Source of the DNA: Lysobacter enzymogenes
GTDB lineage: Bacteria; Pseudomonadota; Gammaproteobacteria; Xanthomonadales; Xanthomonadaceae
Direction: 5' to 3'
Length of the DNA stretch: 64,000 nucleotides
NCBI RefSeq assembly: GCF_023617245.1
Contig: NZ_CP067396.1
Span: forward strand, 4,340,001 to 4,404,000
The notes under the pieces are model-generated. The model saw nothing but the letters and a program-made list of their open reading frames with translations, did no database searches and was not told where the DNA came from. Every line of letters starts with the position of its first letter. Position 1 is the first letter of the stretch. Below, piece by piece: positions 26,724 to 34,801 of the stretch. The translations under genes and the position numbers were made by a program.

Positions 26724-27056
26724 TCAAGCCGCCGGCTTGCCGCCCGCGCTCTTGCGCGCCGCGCGCCGGCTTTCGCGCTTGAGCGGGCCGCCGACCGGGC
26801 AGATTTCGAACGCGAACTGGGTCAGCGTATTGACCAGATGGTCCGGCACCAGCTTGTAGACCACGAATTGGCCGCGACGCTCGCTGCTGATCAGGCCGGC
26901 GTTGACCAGCACCGACAGATGCCGCGACACCGCCGGCGCGCTCATGTCGAAACGCGCGGCGATGTCGCCGGCGCTGAGCTCGCGCTCGGACAGGAAGGCC
27001 AGGATTTGCCGGCGCGGCCTCGACGCCAGGGCTTCGAAGATCTTGTCTTGCGACAT
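26724..27056 (-). CDS. ArsR-family transcriptional regulator (SdpR-like)
   Basis: A 110-residue winged-helix repressor: KIFEALASRPRRQILAFLSERELSAGDIAARF and MSAPAVSRHLSVLVNAGLISSERRGQFVVYKL. It lacks the ELCVCDL metal-binding Cys motif, so it is more like autorepressors such as SdpR than a metal sensor. The promoter upstream contains an AT-rich element matching the one ahead of the desaturase gene, which points to control of both itself and that operon. Confidence 0.88.
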   Translation of the reverse strand: MSQDKIFEALASRPRRQILAFLSERELSAGDIAARFDMSAPAVSRHLSVLVNAGLISSERRGQFVVYKLVPDHLVNTLTQFAFEICPVGGPLKRESRRAARKSAGGKPAA

Positions 27057-27111
27057 GGCGGCGGCTCGGGCGCGCCGGGCGGCGCGGAGCGGCCAGTATA
27101 GCCTTGATTAC

Positions 27112-27127
27112 TTAACTAAATTCCTAA
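27112..27127 (-). promoter_or_regulatory. AT-rich operator in the ArsR-type regulator promoter
   Basis: On the minus strand TTAGGAATTTAGTTAA, followed eleven bases later by TATACT as probable -10. It starts 56 bases from the regulator start and mirrors the desaturase element at 23108. Confidence 0.5.
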
Positions 27128-27131
27128 ATGA

Positions 27132-27194
27132 GGCGAGGAGTGAGCGAAGAGGAGTTAGGAGTGAGAAAAAGCGGGTTTTCGCTCGCTCCTCGCC
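27132..27194. repeat. hairpin repeat GGCGAGGAG...CTCCTCGCC, left copy
   Basis: Arms 27132-27147 and 27179-27194 pair at 15 of 16 positions. The interior is purine-rich (GGAGTTAGGAGTGAG). A related element follows at 27890-27960, with the GIY-YIG and MAPEG genes between them. Confidence 0.65.
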
Positions 27195-27207
27195 TTACCC
27201 TACGCCG

Positions 27208-27480
27208 ATGCCCTGGTACGTCTACCTCATCGAATGCACCGACGGCAGCCTCTACACCGGCATCGCCGTCGACGTGGAGCGCCGCTACGCCCAGCACGCC
27301 GCCGGCAAGGGCGCGCGCTATACCCGCGCGCATCCGCCGGCGCGGTTGCTGGCGCGCTTCGAGCACCCCGACCGCGGCGCCGCGCTGCGCGCCGAGTACG
27401 CGATCAAACAGCTCACCGCAGCGGCCAAGCGCGCGCTGTGCGCGCAGGCGCCGGTCGCGGCCGAAAGCGCAACGGGCTGA
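27208..27480 (+). CDS. GIY-YIG nuclease-superfamily protein (UPF0213/YhbQ-like)
   Basis: A 90-residue single GIY-YIG domain: YVYLIECTDGSLYTGIAVDVERRYAQH with the two tyrosines, the Arg of ERR and a later Glu in ALRAEYAIKQLT as catalytic residues. Small stand-alone members such as YhbQ are DNA nucleases of unclear cell role. It is not inside an intron or mobile gene here. Confidence 0.88.
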   Translation: MPWYVYLIECTDGSLYTGIAVDVERRYAQHAAGKGARYTRAHPPARLLARFEHPDRGAALRAEYAIKQLTAAAKRALCAQAPVAAESATG

Positions 27481-27484
27481 GCGA

Positions 27485-27874
27485 CTACAGCAGCGCCCAC
27501 AGCAATTGCAGGATTCCCCACAGCGACACCGCCCACACCGCCGAACGCAGGTACGGAATGCCGGCGGCATAGACCGGCACATACGCCAGCCGCGCCCAGA
27601 AATACAGCTGCGCGGCCAATGCGGTGTGGTCGTTGCCGCGGCCGGCGACGACCACGGCGAGCGCCAGCGCGGCGAACAGCGGGAAGGTTTCCAGGTAATT
27701 GCGCCAGGCGCGGTCGATGCGCGCGGCCGTGCCGGTCAGCGGCGGCGGCGTGCCGTCGCGCGCGCTGGCGTTCCAGCGCACGCCGCGTTGCGCGGTCATG
27801 AACGCGGCCGCCACCAGCAGGTGGACGATGCCCAGCGCGACCGCCCAGGCCAGCATCTGCAATTCGGTGTTCAT
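27485..27874 (-). CDS. MAPEG-family membrane protein
   Basis: A 129-residue, four-helix membrane protein with RAWRNYLETFPLFAALALAV, the conserved N-x-x-E-x-F-P-x-F signature of MAPEG (glutathione/eicosanoid metabolism family), and FWARLAYVPVYAAGIPYLR. Bacterial members are mostly uncharacterised. It is convergent with the GIY-YIG gene. Confidence 0.88.
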   Translation of the reverse strand: MNTELQMLAWAVALGIVHLLVAAAFMTAQRGVRWNASARDGTPPPLTGTAARIDRAWRNYLETFPLFAALALAVVVAGRGNDHTALAAQLYFWARLAYVPVYAAGIPYLRSAVWAVSLWGILQLLWALL

Positions 27875-27889
27875 CGGCTTTACTCGTTT

Positions 27890-27960
27890 GAGCGAGGAGC
27901 GAGCGCAGAGAAGTGAGAAGTGAGCGAAAAGCAGAAGCGGCTGTTGCTCGCTCCTCGCTC
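27890..27960. repeat. hairpin repeat GAGCGAGGAGCGAGC...GCTCGCTCCTCGCTC, right copy
   Basis: A perfect 15-bp inverted repeat (27890-27904 with 27946-27960), closely related to the element at 27132. Confidence 0.65.
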
Positions 27961-27968
27961 CTCCACGC

Positions 27969-28961
27969 TCACACCTCGCCGTTGGGCAGGATCAGGATCT
28001 TGCCGTCGCGCTCGCCGGTCGCGGCCGCGGCCACCGCGTCCTTGATCCGCTCCAGCGGATAGGTCGCCTGCACCCGCGCGTGCAGTTCGCCCGCGGCCAC
28101 CCGCTGGGCGATCTCGCCGAACACCTGCGCGCGCCGCGCCGGCGCCGCCTGCTGGAACCAGCGCGACAGCCAGAACCCGCGCAGCGACACGTCGCGGAAC
28201 ACGAACGAGGCCGGCGAAATCTGGCAGGCCTCGCCGCTCATCGCGCCGTAGTTCACCACCACCCCGCCCTCGCCCAGGGCCTGGGCGACGTGCTGGGTCG
28301 CCAGCCCGCCGACCGCGTCGATGCCGAGCTTGATCGGCGCCTTCTGCGCCGCCTCGCGCGCGCGCTTGCCCAGGTCCTCGCCGTCGACCAGGACCACGTC
28401 GGCGCCGGCCGCTTGCACCGCTTCCACCGCCGACTCGCGCCGCACCACGTTGATCGTGCGCAGCCCGCGCGCCTTGGCCAACTGGATCAGGTATGTGCCC
28501 ACGGCCGAATTGGCCGCGTTCTGGATCACCCAGTCGCCCGGCTCCAGCGCGACGATGTCGCTGAGCATCAGCAGCGCGGTCGGCGGGTTGATGGTGATCA
28601 TCGCCAGTTGCTTGGGGTCGGCGCCGTCGGGCAGCGGCACCAGATGCTTGGCCGTGCCGACCATGTGCGTGGCCCAGCTGCCGCCCTGGATCGGCAGCAG
28701 CACGGTCTGGCCGAGCTTGAGCTGGGTCACCTCCGGGCCGAGCTCGGCCACCCGCCCCACGCCTTCGTTGCCGCCCACCGCCGGCAGCGGCGGCAGCAGG
28801 CCGTAGTCGCCGGTCAGGGTCAGCACGTCGGAAGGGTTGATCGGCGCGGCCAGCACCTCGATCAGCACCTGGCCCGCGGCCAGCGGCGGGGTCTGGAACT
28901 CGACCGCCTCGATCACGTCCTGCGGCACCGGGCCGCGCCGCTCGTACTGGGCTCGCTTCAT
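27969..28961 (-). CDS. zinc-independent MDR reductase, 2-enoyl thioester reductase-like (MECR/Etr)
   Basis: A 330-residue medium-chain dehydrogenase/reductase. APINPSDVLTLTGDYG, then PAVGGNEGVGRV and SWATHMVGTAKHLVPLPDGAD follow mitochondrial 2-enoyl-CoA/ACP reductases; the cofactor site is NAANSAVGTYLIQLAKARG, a variant of the NADPH-binding AxSxVG loop. No structural-zinc cysteines are seen. It probably reduces an enoyl thioester or a similar alkene with NADPH. It stands alone. Confidence 0.82.
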   Translation of the reverse strand: MKRAQYERRGPVPQDVIEAVEFQTPPLAAGQVLIEVLAAPINPSDVLTLTGDYGLLPPLPAVGGNEGVGRVAELGPEVTQLKLGQTVLLPIQGGSWATHMVGTAKHLVPLPDGADPKQLAMITINPPTALLMLSDIVALEPGDWVIQNAANSAVGTYLIQLAKARGLRTINVVRRESAVEAVQAAGADVVLVDGEDLGKRAREAAQKAPIKLGIDAVGGLATQHVAQALGEGGVVVNYGAMSGEACQISPASFVFRDVSLRGFWLSRWFQQAAPARRAQVFGEIAQRVAAGELHARVQATYPLERIKDAVAAAATGERDGKILILPNGEV

Positions 28962-29105
28962 CGTGGACCTCCGTGGAGATGGGCCGGTGGCACCCGCACG
29001 GGCGCCGAAAACCCGAGAGTACGCCGCCGCGCGCGCAAACGTCTTGCGTCCAGGTCTCAGCGCTGCGACCCTGCCTCCCCGTCACCGCCCCAAAGCAACG
29101 CCCCC

Positions 29106-29330
29106 ATGCAACCGATCCGCTTCGCCCTCGACGCCGGCCACGACTACGTCGAACTCAACCAACTGCTCAAGCTGGCCGGCCTCGCCCACAGCGGCGGCAC
29201 CGGCAAGGCCATCGTCGCCAGCGGCGCGGTGCGGGTCGACGGCCAGGTGGAACTGCGCAAGACCTGCAAGATCCGCGCGGGTCAGGTGGTGGAGTGCGAG
29301 GGGGTGCGGATCGAGGTGGTGGCGGACTGA
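29106..29330 (+). CDS. S4-domain RNA-binding protein (YbcJ-like)
   Basis: A 74-residue protein, nearly all one S4 domain: VELNQLLKLAGLAHSGGTGKAIVASGAVRVDGQVELRKTCKIRAGQVVE. It is of the YbcJ type found as a free RNA-binding unit. Although the opposite frame is also open, length, family match and start at ATG 29106 make this the gene. Confidence 0.88.
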   Translation: MQPIRFALDAGHDYVELNQLLKLAGLAHSGGTGKAIVASGAVRVDGQVELRKTCKIRAGQVVECEGVRIEVVAD

Positions 29331-29380
29331 ATCGCGGCGCGGCACCTGTCTGTCGCGGCACGTACCTTCGGAGCTCAAGG

Positions 29381-30952
29381 ATGCTGATCGATTTTCCCAG
29401 CCCGGCGCGCCTGCCGGCGGCCTGGAACTGCTACCTGACCGCGGGCCTGCGCGCGCTGCGCGGCCAGCACGACTTCGTCTTCGCCGACAGCGAATTGGAA
29501 AGCGCCGCCGGCGAGCTGCAGGCGCTGCCGGCGCGCGCGCTGCCGCGCCTGGAGGAGGCGATCCGCAAGAGCCACCGGCGTTACGACTTTCAACGACAAC
29601 TTTGCGCCTACGACAGGCGGCCGTTCCAGCCCGTCCCGGTCTGGCCCGACGGGCTTGTGCCCCTGCAGGCGTTGCAGGCGGCGGGCCCCGAACGCGCCCA
29701 GGCCTGCCTGTTCGTCGCCAGTTGCGATTACGACGGCTATCTGCGCGAGTACGCGCTGCGCGCGTTCGCCGACTGGCCCGGCCGCGTGGCGATGGCCGCG
29801 GCGCTGATCCGTTGCGGCGACTGGGTCGACCCGGTACGGCGGGTCGCCGAAAACCTGTTGGACTCGCTGCTCCAACGCGAACCCGAGCGGCTGTTCGACC
29901 TGATCGAGCTGGCGCTGTCGATGCGCGGACGCGAACGCTACGCCGACGCCTGGAGCGCGCTGGTCGAACCGCAGTTGCACGCGCCGCGCCATGCCGAGCG
30001 GCTGTGGCGGGCCACCGCGTCGGATTCGCCGCAGGTGCGCGAATACGCCTATTCCGCCGCGGTCGCGACCGGCGCCCGCAGCGCGGCGGACGCGTGTATC
30101 GCCGCGCTCGACGATAGGCATCCGCGCATCGCCGGTGCCGCATTGGCGCAGGCGCAAACTTTGTTGGCGCCGGAGCACCTCGACCGCGAGTTGCGCCTGA
30201 CCCGCCGCCGCCGCGTCCCCGCCTTGCGCCGCGACGCGCTGCGGCTGGCCGCCCACGTCGATGCGCCCTCGCTGCGCGAAAGCCTGGACGATGCGATGTT
30301 CGACCGTTCCACCGGCCCACGGCGGGTAGCGGCCTATCTGCTGCGCGAGCGGTTCGGCGAAGAACCCCGGCGGATGTGGCGCGACGCGCTGGAGAAAGGC
30401 GATTCGGCGCGGGCGCGCATCGCGCTGACCGCCTTGAGCGAATGCGCCCTGCCCGAGGACGAGGCGAGCCTGTCGCCGTGGTTGTCGCACGCTTCGTCGC
30501 GGTTGCGGCTGCTGGCGCTGCGCGGACTCATCCGCGGCGCGGCCATCGGCCTGCCCGCGGCATTGGCGCGGGCGCTGCACGACATCGATTACCGGGTCGC
30601 ATCCGAAGCCCTGCGGGCCTACGCTAGCGGCCACGCCAGGCTGACGGCGGAGGTGTTGCGGCAAGCCTGGGAATTGCGCCCGCCGCACCGCGTCCGGCTG
30701 ACCTGCGCCACCACCTTGCTGGACAAATGGCAGGCGCTGGACTTCCTGTTGGAGGCGCTGTCCGAGCCGCAGGCCTCGCAGGTGGAATGGGAGCTTGTGT
30801 CCGAATTGCGCACATGGGCCAACTTCGGACGCTATCGCTTCGGTTCGCTCGAACAGGCATCGCCGCAAGCGCTGCGCGAACGCCTGCAACGGGCCCGCGC
30901 GCGATTGCCCGACGACTTGCATCGCGAACTCGAAACGCTGATACCGCGCTGA
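29381..30952 (+). CDS. HEAT-repeat protein (TIGR02270-like), function unknown
   Basis: A 523-residue soluble alpha-helical protein; GGAG precedes the ATG by ten bases. Repeating helical pairs appear from residue 100 on: YLREYALRAFADWPGR, DPVRRVAENLLDSLLQ, QVREYAYSAAVATGARSAAD, HPRIAGAALAQAQTLL, SSRLRLLALRGLIRGA and YRVASEALRAYASG, the pattern of PBS-lyase HEAT repeats. The family is known from proteobacteria, in some cases near type VI secretion genes, but none is here. It is likely a scaffold or adaptor. Confidence 0.75.
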   Translation: MLIDFPSPARLPAAWNCYLTAGLRALRGQHDFVFADSELESAAGELQALPARALPRLEEAIRKSHRRYDFQRQLCAYDRRPFQPVPVWPDGLVPLQALQAAGPERAQACLFVASCDYDGYLREYALRAFADWPGRVAMAAALIRCGDWVDPVRRVAENLLDSLLQREPERLFDLIELALSMRGRERYADAWSALVEPQLHAPRHAERLWRATASDSPQVREYAYSAAVATGARSAADACIAALDDRHPRIAGAALAQAQTLLAPEHLDRELRLTRRRRVPALRRDALRLAAHVDAPSLRESLDDAMFDRSTGPRRVAAYLLRERFGEEPRRMWRDALEKGDSARARIALTALSECALPEDEASLSPWLSHASSRLRLLALRGLIRGAAIGLPAALARALHDIDYRVASEALRAYASGHARLTAEVLRQAWELRPPHRVRLTCATTLLDKWQALDFLLEALSEPQASQVEWELVSELRTWANFGRYRFGSLEQASPQALRERLQRARARLPDDLHRELETLIPR

Positions 30953-31052
30953 CCCCGCGCCGGTCCAGGCGACCGGCATCGCCCCCCGCACCGATGGGCA
31001 CGCGCCACGATCCCGGTCGCGGCAGCGTACGACCGGGTTCGCTACCGCCCGC

Positions 31053-32051
31053 TCACGCCATCGGCAGATCGCGGGTCGCGCTGCACAGGTCGTCGTGCAA
31101 GCGCTGCACCGACTGCGTCGCCGACACGTAATCGCGGCTGCCCAACCGTTCGACGAAGCGGCACGCCGCGTAGCCTTCGGCCTTGCGCTCGTATTCGGCC
31201 ACCCAGCGCTCGCGCTCGGGCCGGTGTTCCTCGGCGATCGGCCAGGCGCTGCGCCGGTACGGCATGTGTTCGCGCAGGCCCATGCGCCACGGTTTGCCGC
31301 TGACGCGGGCGCGGAAGCAGTGCTGGTGCCTGCACGACAGCGCGTAGTACGAGTCCGCGCCGATCGCTTCGAAGAAGGCGTTCACTTGCGGGTCGAGCGG
31401 ATCGAAAGTGCGGTGCATCGCCAGCAGGCGGAAGCCGTTGGGCGTGCGGTAGACGCGCAGGTGCCAGTCCGGATTGGCGGCGACGAAGGCCTTGACCGGC
31501 GCCAGCGCGCGCGCCTCCGGTCCGCCGCCCAGTTGCAGGTCGCGCCGCCGCGCCCACCAGCCGTGGATCGTGCCGATCAGGATCAACGCGGCGATGAACG
31601 CCGCGATGCCGGCGACGGGATGCCACAGGACGCCGCAGACCGCGCCCGCCACGACGGCGGCGACGAACTGCTTGCGTCGCCACGGCGGCATCGGCGGCGG
31701 TTTGAAATCGACATCGGCGAACAGCACGTCCGGCGAGTTGAGGCAGCGCGAACCGTAGCTGTTGCGGGTGATCACCTCGTTGCCGTAGCGGGCGACGATT
31801 TCCTCGCGGATCGGCAGGCCTTCGGCGTCGTAGGGCACGCGCGGTTCGTTGCGCGGCAGTTTCTCGCCGGCGAGGATGCGGTCGAACGCGTCGCGCACGC
31901 GCGTCTCGGCCATGGCCTGGGCGTCGGATTGGCTGGAATCGGACCAACCGAAGCGACGCACCGTCAGCGAAACCCGCCCGGAGACGTGCCCCCTCCCGAA
32001 CTTCTCCTGCAGCCGCGCCTCGGCCCAATACTGCGGAACCTGCATCCCCAT
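31053..32051 (-). CDS. uncharacterised membrane protein
   Basis: The start at ATG 32051 has GGAGG seven bases upstream and gives 332 residues. Residues 1-110 are soluble (QVPQYWAEARLQEKFGRGHVSG, NEVITRNSYGSRCLNSPDVLFADVDF), followed by two adjacent helices (QFVAAVVAGAVCGVLWH and GIAAFIAALILIGTIHGWWA) and a large cytoplasmic tail containing HLRVYRTPNGFRLLAMHRTF and SCRHQHCFRARVSGKPWRMG. I do not recognise a function. The RVYRT-NGFR phrase recalls nucleotide-binding strands of primase-like folds, which is only a resemblance. Confidence 0.7.
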   Translation of the reverse strand: MGMQVPQYWAEARLQEKFGRGHVSGRVSLTVRRFGWSDSSQSDAQAMAETRVRDAFDRILAGEKLPRNEPRVPYDAEGLPIREEIVARYGNEVITRNSYGSRCLNSPDVLFADVDFKPPPMPPWRRKQFVAAVVAGAVCGVLWHPVAGIAAFIAALILIGTIHGWWARRRDLQLGGGPEARALAPVKAFVAANPDWHLRVYRTPNGFRLLAMHRTFDPLDPQVNAFFEAIGADSYYALSCRHQHCFRARVSGKPWRMGLREHMPYRRSAWPIAEEHRPERERWVAEYERKAEGYAACRFVERLGSRDYVSATQSVQRLHDDLCSATRDLPMA

Positions 32052-32190
32052 GGTCGCCCTCCGTTGCTCGGCGCGATTGTAGCGGTCCGGGCGAAACGGA
32101 CCACGCCGCTCGGGGCGACGCCGGCACCGCGCGCCGCGGCGAAGCGGCGGCACTTGACGGCGCCGGGCATCGGCGTAACCTTTGCCATAC

Positions 32191-32211
32191 GCCAGCGGAC
32201 AGACCGCCGGC
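32191..32211 (+). promoter_or_regulatory. hairpin with ACAGA loop upstream of the NMN adenylyltransferase gene
   Basis: GCCAGCGG, ACAGA, CCGCCGGC: an eight-pair stem with one A-C mismatch. The 20 bases 32195-32214 are identical to 33327-33346 ahead of nadV. It ends 25 bases before the start codon, so it lies in the 5' leader or core promoter. Confidence 0.5.
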
Positions 32212-32236
32212 CACTTCAACTCCGTGAGGGATTCTC

Positions 32237-33295
32237 ATGGCACTGCAGCAATACGATTACCTCGTCTTCATCGGCCGCTTCGAGCCCTTCCACAACGGCC
32301 ACGCCGCCGTCGCCCGCCACGCGCTGGGCAAGGCCGCCAAGGTCGTCTTCCTGGTCGGTTCCGCCGACACCCCCCGCACCGTCAAGAACCCCTTCACCGT
32401 CGCCGAGCGCGCGGTGATGATCCAGGCCGCGCTCGCCGACAGCGCCGACCGCCTGATCGTGCGTCCGCTGCGCGACCACCTCTACAACGAGAGCCAGTGG
32501 ATCGCCAACGTCCAGCGCAGCGTCGCCGAGGCGGTGCGCGCCGACGGCGGCGCGGCGGATGCGCGCATCGGTCTGGTCGGCATGGACAAGGACGCCTCCA
32601 GCTACTACCTGCGCGAGTTCCCGCAGTGGCCGCTGGTCGACGTCAACCACACCGCCACGCTGTCGGCCACCGAACTGCGCAAGTACCTGTTCGAGGCCAA
32701 CCAGCTCGACAGCCACGGCGGGCTGATGCTGATCCGCGCCAACGTGCCGGCGCCGGTGTTCGACATGCTCGAGGCGTTCCGCAAGAGCTCGCCGGCGTTC
32801 AAGCAACTGGTCGCCGAATACCAGTTCATCGAGCAGTACCGCGCGGCCTGGAGCGATGCGCCCTACGCGCCGACCTTCGTCACCACCGACGCGGTGGTGG
32901 TGCATTCCGGCCACGTGCTGCTGGTGCGCCGCCGCGCCGAACCGGGCAAGGGCCTGTGGGCGCTGCCGGGCGGTTTCGTCGGCCAGCACGAAAGCCTGCT
33001 CGACGCCTGCCTGCGCGAGCTGCGCGAGGAAACCCGGCTGAAAGTGCCGCTGGCGGTGCTCAAGGGCTCGATCAAGGGCGAGCGCGTGTTCGACCATCCC
33101 GAGCGCAGCGCGCGCGGCCGCACCATCACCCACGCCTTCCACTTCGACTTTCCCGCCGGCGAACTGCCGCAGGTGCGCGGCGGCGACGACGCCGACAAGG
33201 CGCGCTGGTTCCCGGTCAGCGAGGCGCTGGAGATGAGCCCGCAGCTGTTCGAAGACCACCTGCACATCCTCGAATACTTCCTGGGCCGCGGCTGA
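32237..33295 (+). CDS. bifunctional NMN adenylyltransferase / Nudix hydrolase
   Basis: A 352-residue fusion. The N-terminal domain (residues 1-185) opens YDYLVFIGRFEPFHNGHAAV, a nucleotidyltransferase with (H/T)xGH as HNGH, and SATELRKYLF as the second site; it makes NAD from NMN and ATP. The C-terminal domain has a Nudix box starting GGFVGQHESLLDACLREL and ending REETRL, expected to cleave ADP-ribose or oxidised nucleotides. Together with nadV downstream it forms a two-step route from nicotinamide to NAD. The leader carries a hairpin duplicated before nadV. Confidence 0.93.
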   Translation: MALQQYDYLVFIGRFEPFHNGHAAVARHALGKAAKVVFLVGSADTPRTVKNPFTVAERAVMIQAALADSADRLIVRPLRDHLYNESQWIANVQRSVAEAVRADGGAADARIGLVGMDKDASSYYLREFPQWPLVDVNHTATLSATELRKYLFEANQLDSHGGLMLIRANVPAPVFDMLEAFRKSSPAFKQLVAEYQFIEQYRAAWSDAPYAPTFVTTDAVVVHSGHVLLVRRRAEPGKGLWALPGGFVGQHESLLDACLRELREETRLKVPLAVLKGSIKGERVFDHPERSARGRTITHAFHFDFPAGELPQVRGGDDADKARWFPVSEALEMSPQLFEDHLHILEYFLGRG

Positions 33296-33322
33296 GCGCA
33301 ACGCGCACCGCCCGGCCCTCCC

Positions 33323-33343
33323 GCCGGCGGACAGACCGCCGGC
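33323..33343 (+). promoter_or_regulatory. hairpin with ACAGA loop upstream of nadV
   Basis: A perfect eight-pair stem, GCCGGCGG, ACAGA, CCGCCGGC, 28 bases before the nadV start and in the 76-base gap between the two NAD genes. It is the second copy of the element at 32191. Confidence 0.5.
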
Positions 33344-33371
33344 CACACCCGACGCGAAGGAGCTTCCCGTC

Positions 33372-34796
33372 ATGCAATGCCTCGACAACCTGCTGCTCAA
33401 CACCGACAGCTACAAGGCCAGCCACTGGCTGCAGTACCCGCCCGGCACCGATGCGACGTTCTTCTACATCGAATCGCGCGGCGGCGTGTACGACCGCACG
33501 GTGTTCTTCGGCCTGCAGGCGATCCTCAAGGAGTACCTGGCCAAGCCGGTCACCCACGCCGACATCGACGAAGCGCGCGACCTGTTCGCTGCGCACGGCG
33601 AACCGTTCAACGAAGCCGGCTGGCGCTACATCGTCGATAAGCACGACGGGCTGATGCCGATCCGGATCCGCGCCGTGCCCGAAGGCACCGTGGTGCCGAC
33701 CCACCAGGCGCTGGTGACGATCGAATCGACCGACCCACAGGCCTATTGGGTGCCGTCGTACCTGGAAACCCTGCTGCTGCGCCTGTGGTACCCGGTGACG
33801 GTGGCCACCACCAGCTGGCATGCCAAGCAGACCATCCGCCAGTTCCTGGAACGCACCAGCGACGACCCGGAAGGCCAGCTGCCGTTCAAGCTGCACGACT
33901 TCGGCGCGCGCGGCGTGTCCAGCACCGAATCGGCCGCGCTCGGCGGCGCCGCGCACCTGGTCAACTTCCTCGGCACCGACACCGTCTCCGGCCTGCTGCT
34001 GGCCAAGCGCTACTACCACGAGCCGATGGCCGGCTATTCGATCCCCGCCGCCGAGCACAGCACCATCACCAGCTGGGGCCGCGAGCGCGAGGTCGATGCC
34101 TACCGCAACATGCTCGACCAGTTCGCCAAGCCCGGCGCGATCGTCGCGGTGGTGTCGGACAGTTACGACATCTTCCATGCGATTCGCGAGCACTGGGGCA
34201 AGACCCTGCGCGAGCAGATCATCGCTTCCGGCGCGACCTTGGTGGTGCGCCCCGACTCGGGCGACCCGGTCGATGTCGTGCACCAGTGCCTGTCCCTGCT
34301 CGACGAGGCCTTCGGCCACACCGTCAACGGCAAGGGCTACAAGGTGCTCAACCACGTGCGGGTGATCCAGGGCGACGGCATCAACCCGACCAGCATCCGC
34401 GCGATCCTGGAACGCGCGACCAGCTACGGCTACGCCACCGACAACCTCGCCTTCGGCATGGGCGGCGCGCTGCTGCAGCGGCTCGACCGCGACACCCAGA
34501 AGTTCGCGCTGAAGTGCTCGGCCGCGCGCGTGGACGGCGAATGGATCGACGTCTACAAGGACCCGGTCACCGACAAGGGCAAGTCGAGCAAGCGCGGCCG
34601 CATGACCCTGCTGCGCCATCGCGAATACGGCCACTTCAAGACCGTGCCGGTGCCGGCGGACGCGCCTTCGCTGGAGGAAGCGACCAAGCCGGTGGGCTAC
34701 GAAGACGCGATGGTGACGGTGTGGGAGGACGGCAAGCTGGTCGCCGACTGGACGTTCGCGCAGGTGCGGGAACGGGCGAACGCGGCGCGGCTTTGA
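33372..34796 (+). CDS. nadV: nicotinamide phosphoribosyltransferase
   Basis: A 474-residue NAMPT. Segments shared with the vertebrate enzyme are visible throughout: YIESRGGVYDRTVFFGLQ, KLHDFGARGVSSTESAALGG, GYSIPAAEHSTITSWG (active-site His), VVSDSYDIFHAIREHWG, RPDSGDPVDV and AFGMGGALLQRLDRDTQKFA, with KDPVTDKGKSSKRGR near the end. It joins nicotinamide to PRPP to give NMN. The match to NAMPT, not to PncB, is strong. It lies 76 bases after the NMN adenylyltransferase gene. Confidence 0.95.
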   Translation: MQCLDNLLLNTDSYKASHWLQYPPGTDATFFYIESRGGVYDRTVFFGLQAILKEYLAKPVTHADIDEARDLFAAHGEPFNEAGWRYIVDKHDGLMPIRIRAVPEGTVVPTHQALVTIESTDPQAYWVPSYLETLLLRLWYPVTVATTSWHAKQTIRQFLERTSDDPEGQLPFKLHDFGARGVSSTESAALGGAAHLVNFLGTDTVSGLLLAKRYYHEPMAGYSIPAAEHSTITSWGREREVDAYRNMLDQFAKPGAIVAVVSDSYDIFHAIREHWGKTLREQIIASGATLVVRPDSGDPVDVVHQCLSLLDEAFGHTVNGKGYKVLNHVRVIQGDGINPTSIRAILERATSYGYATDNLAFGMGGALLQRLDRDTQKFALKCSAARVDGEWIDVYKDPVTDKGKSSKRGRMTLLRHREYGHFKTVPVPADAPSLEEATKPVGYEDAMVTVWEDGKLVADWTFAQVRERANAARL

Positions 34797-34801
34797 GCGG
34801 T

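Noticed and set aside
28080..29105. Open frame antisense to the enoyl-reductase-like gene, fused in frame to the S4 protein
   Set aside because: Only the last 74 residues match a family; the upstream part is a shadow of the minus-strand gene, so the start was set at ATG 29106.
32237..34796. Prophage remnant around the NAD genes
   Set aside because: Composition matches the surroundings and no phage structural, integrase or lysis gene adjoins.
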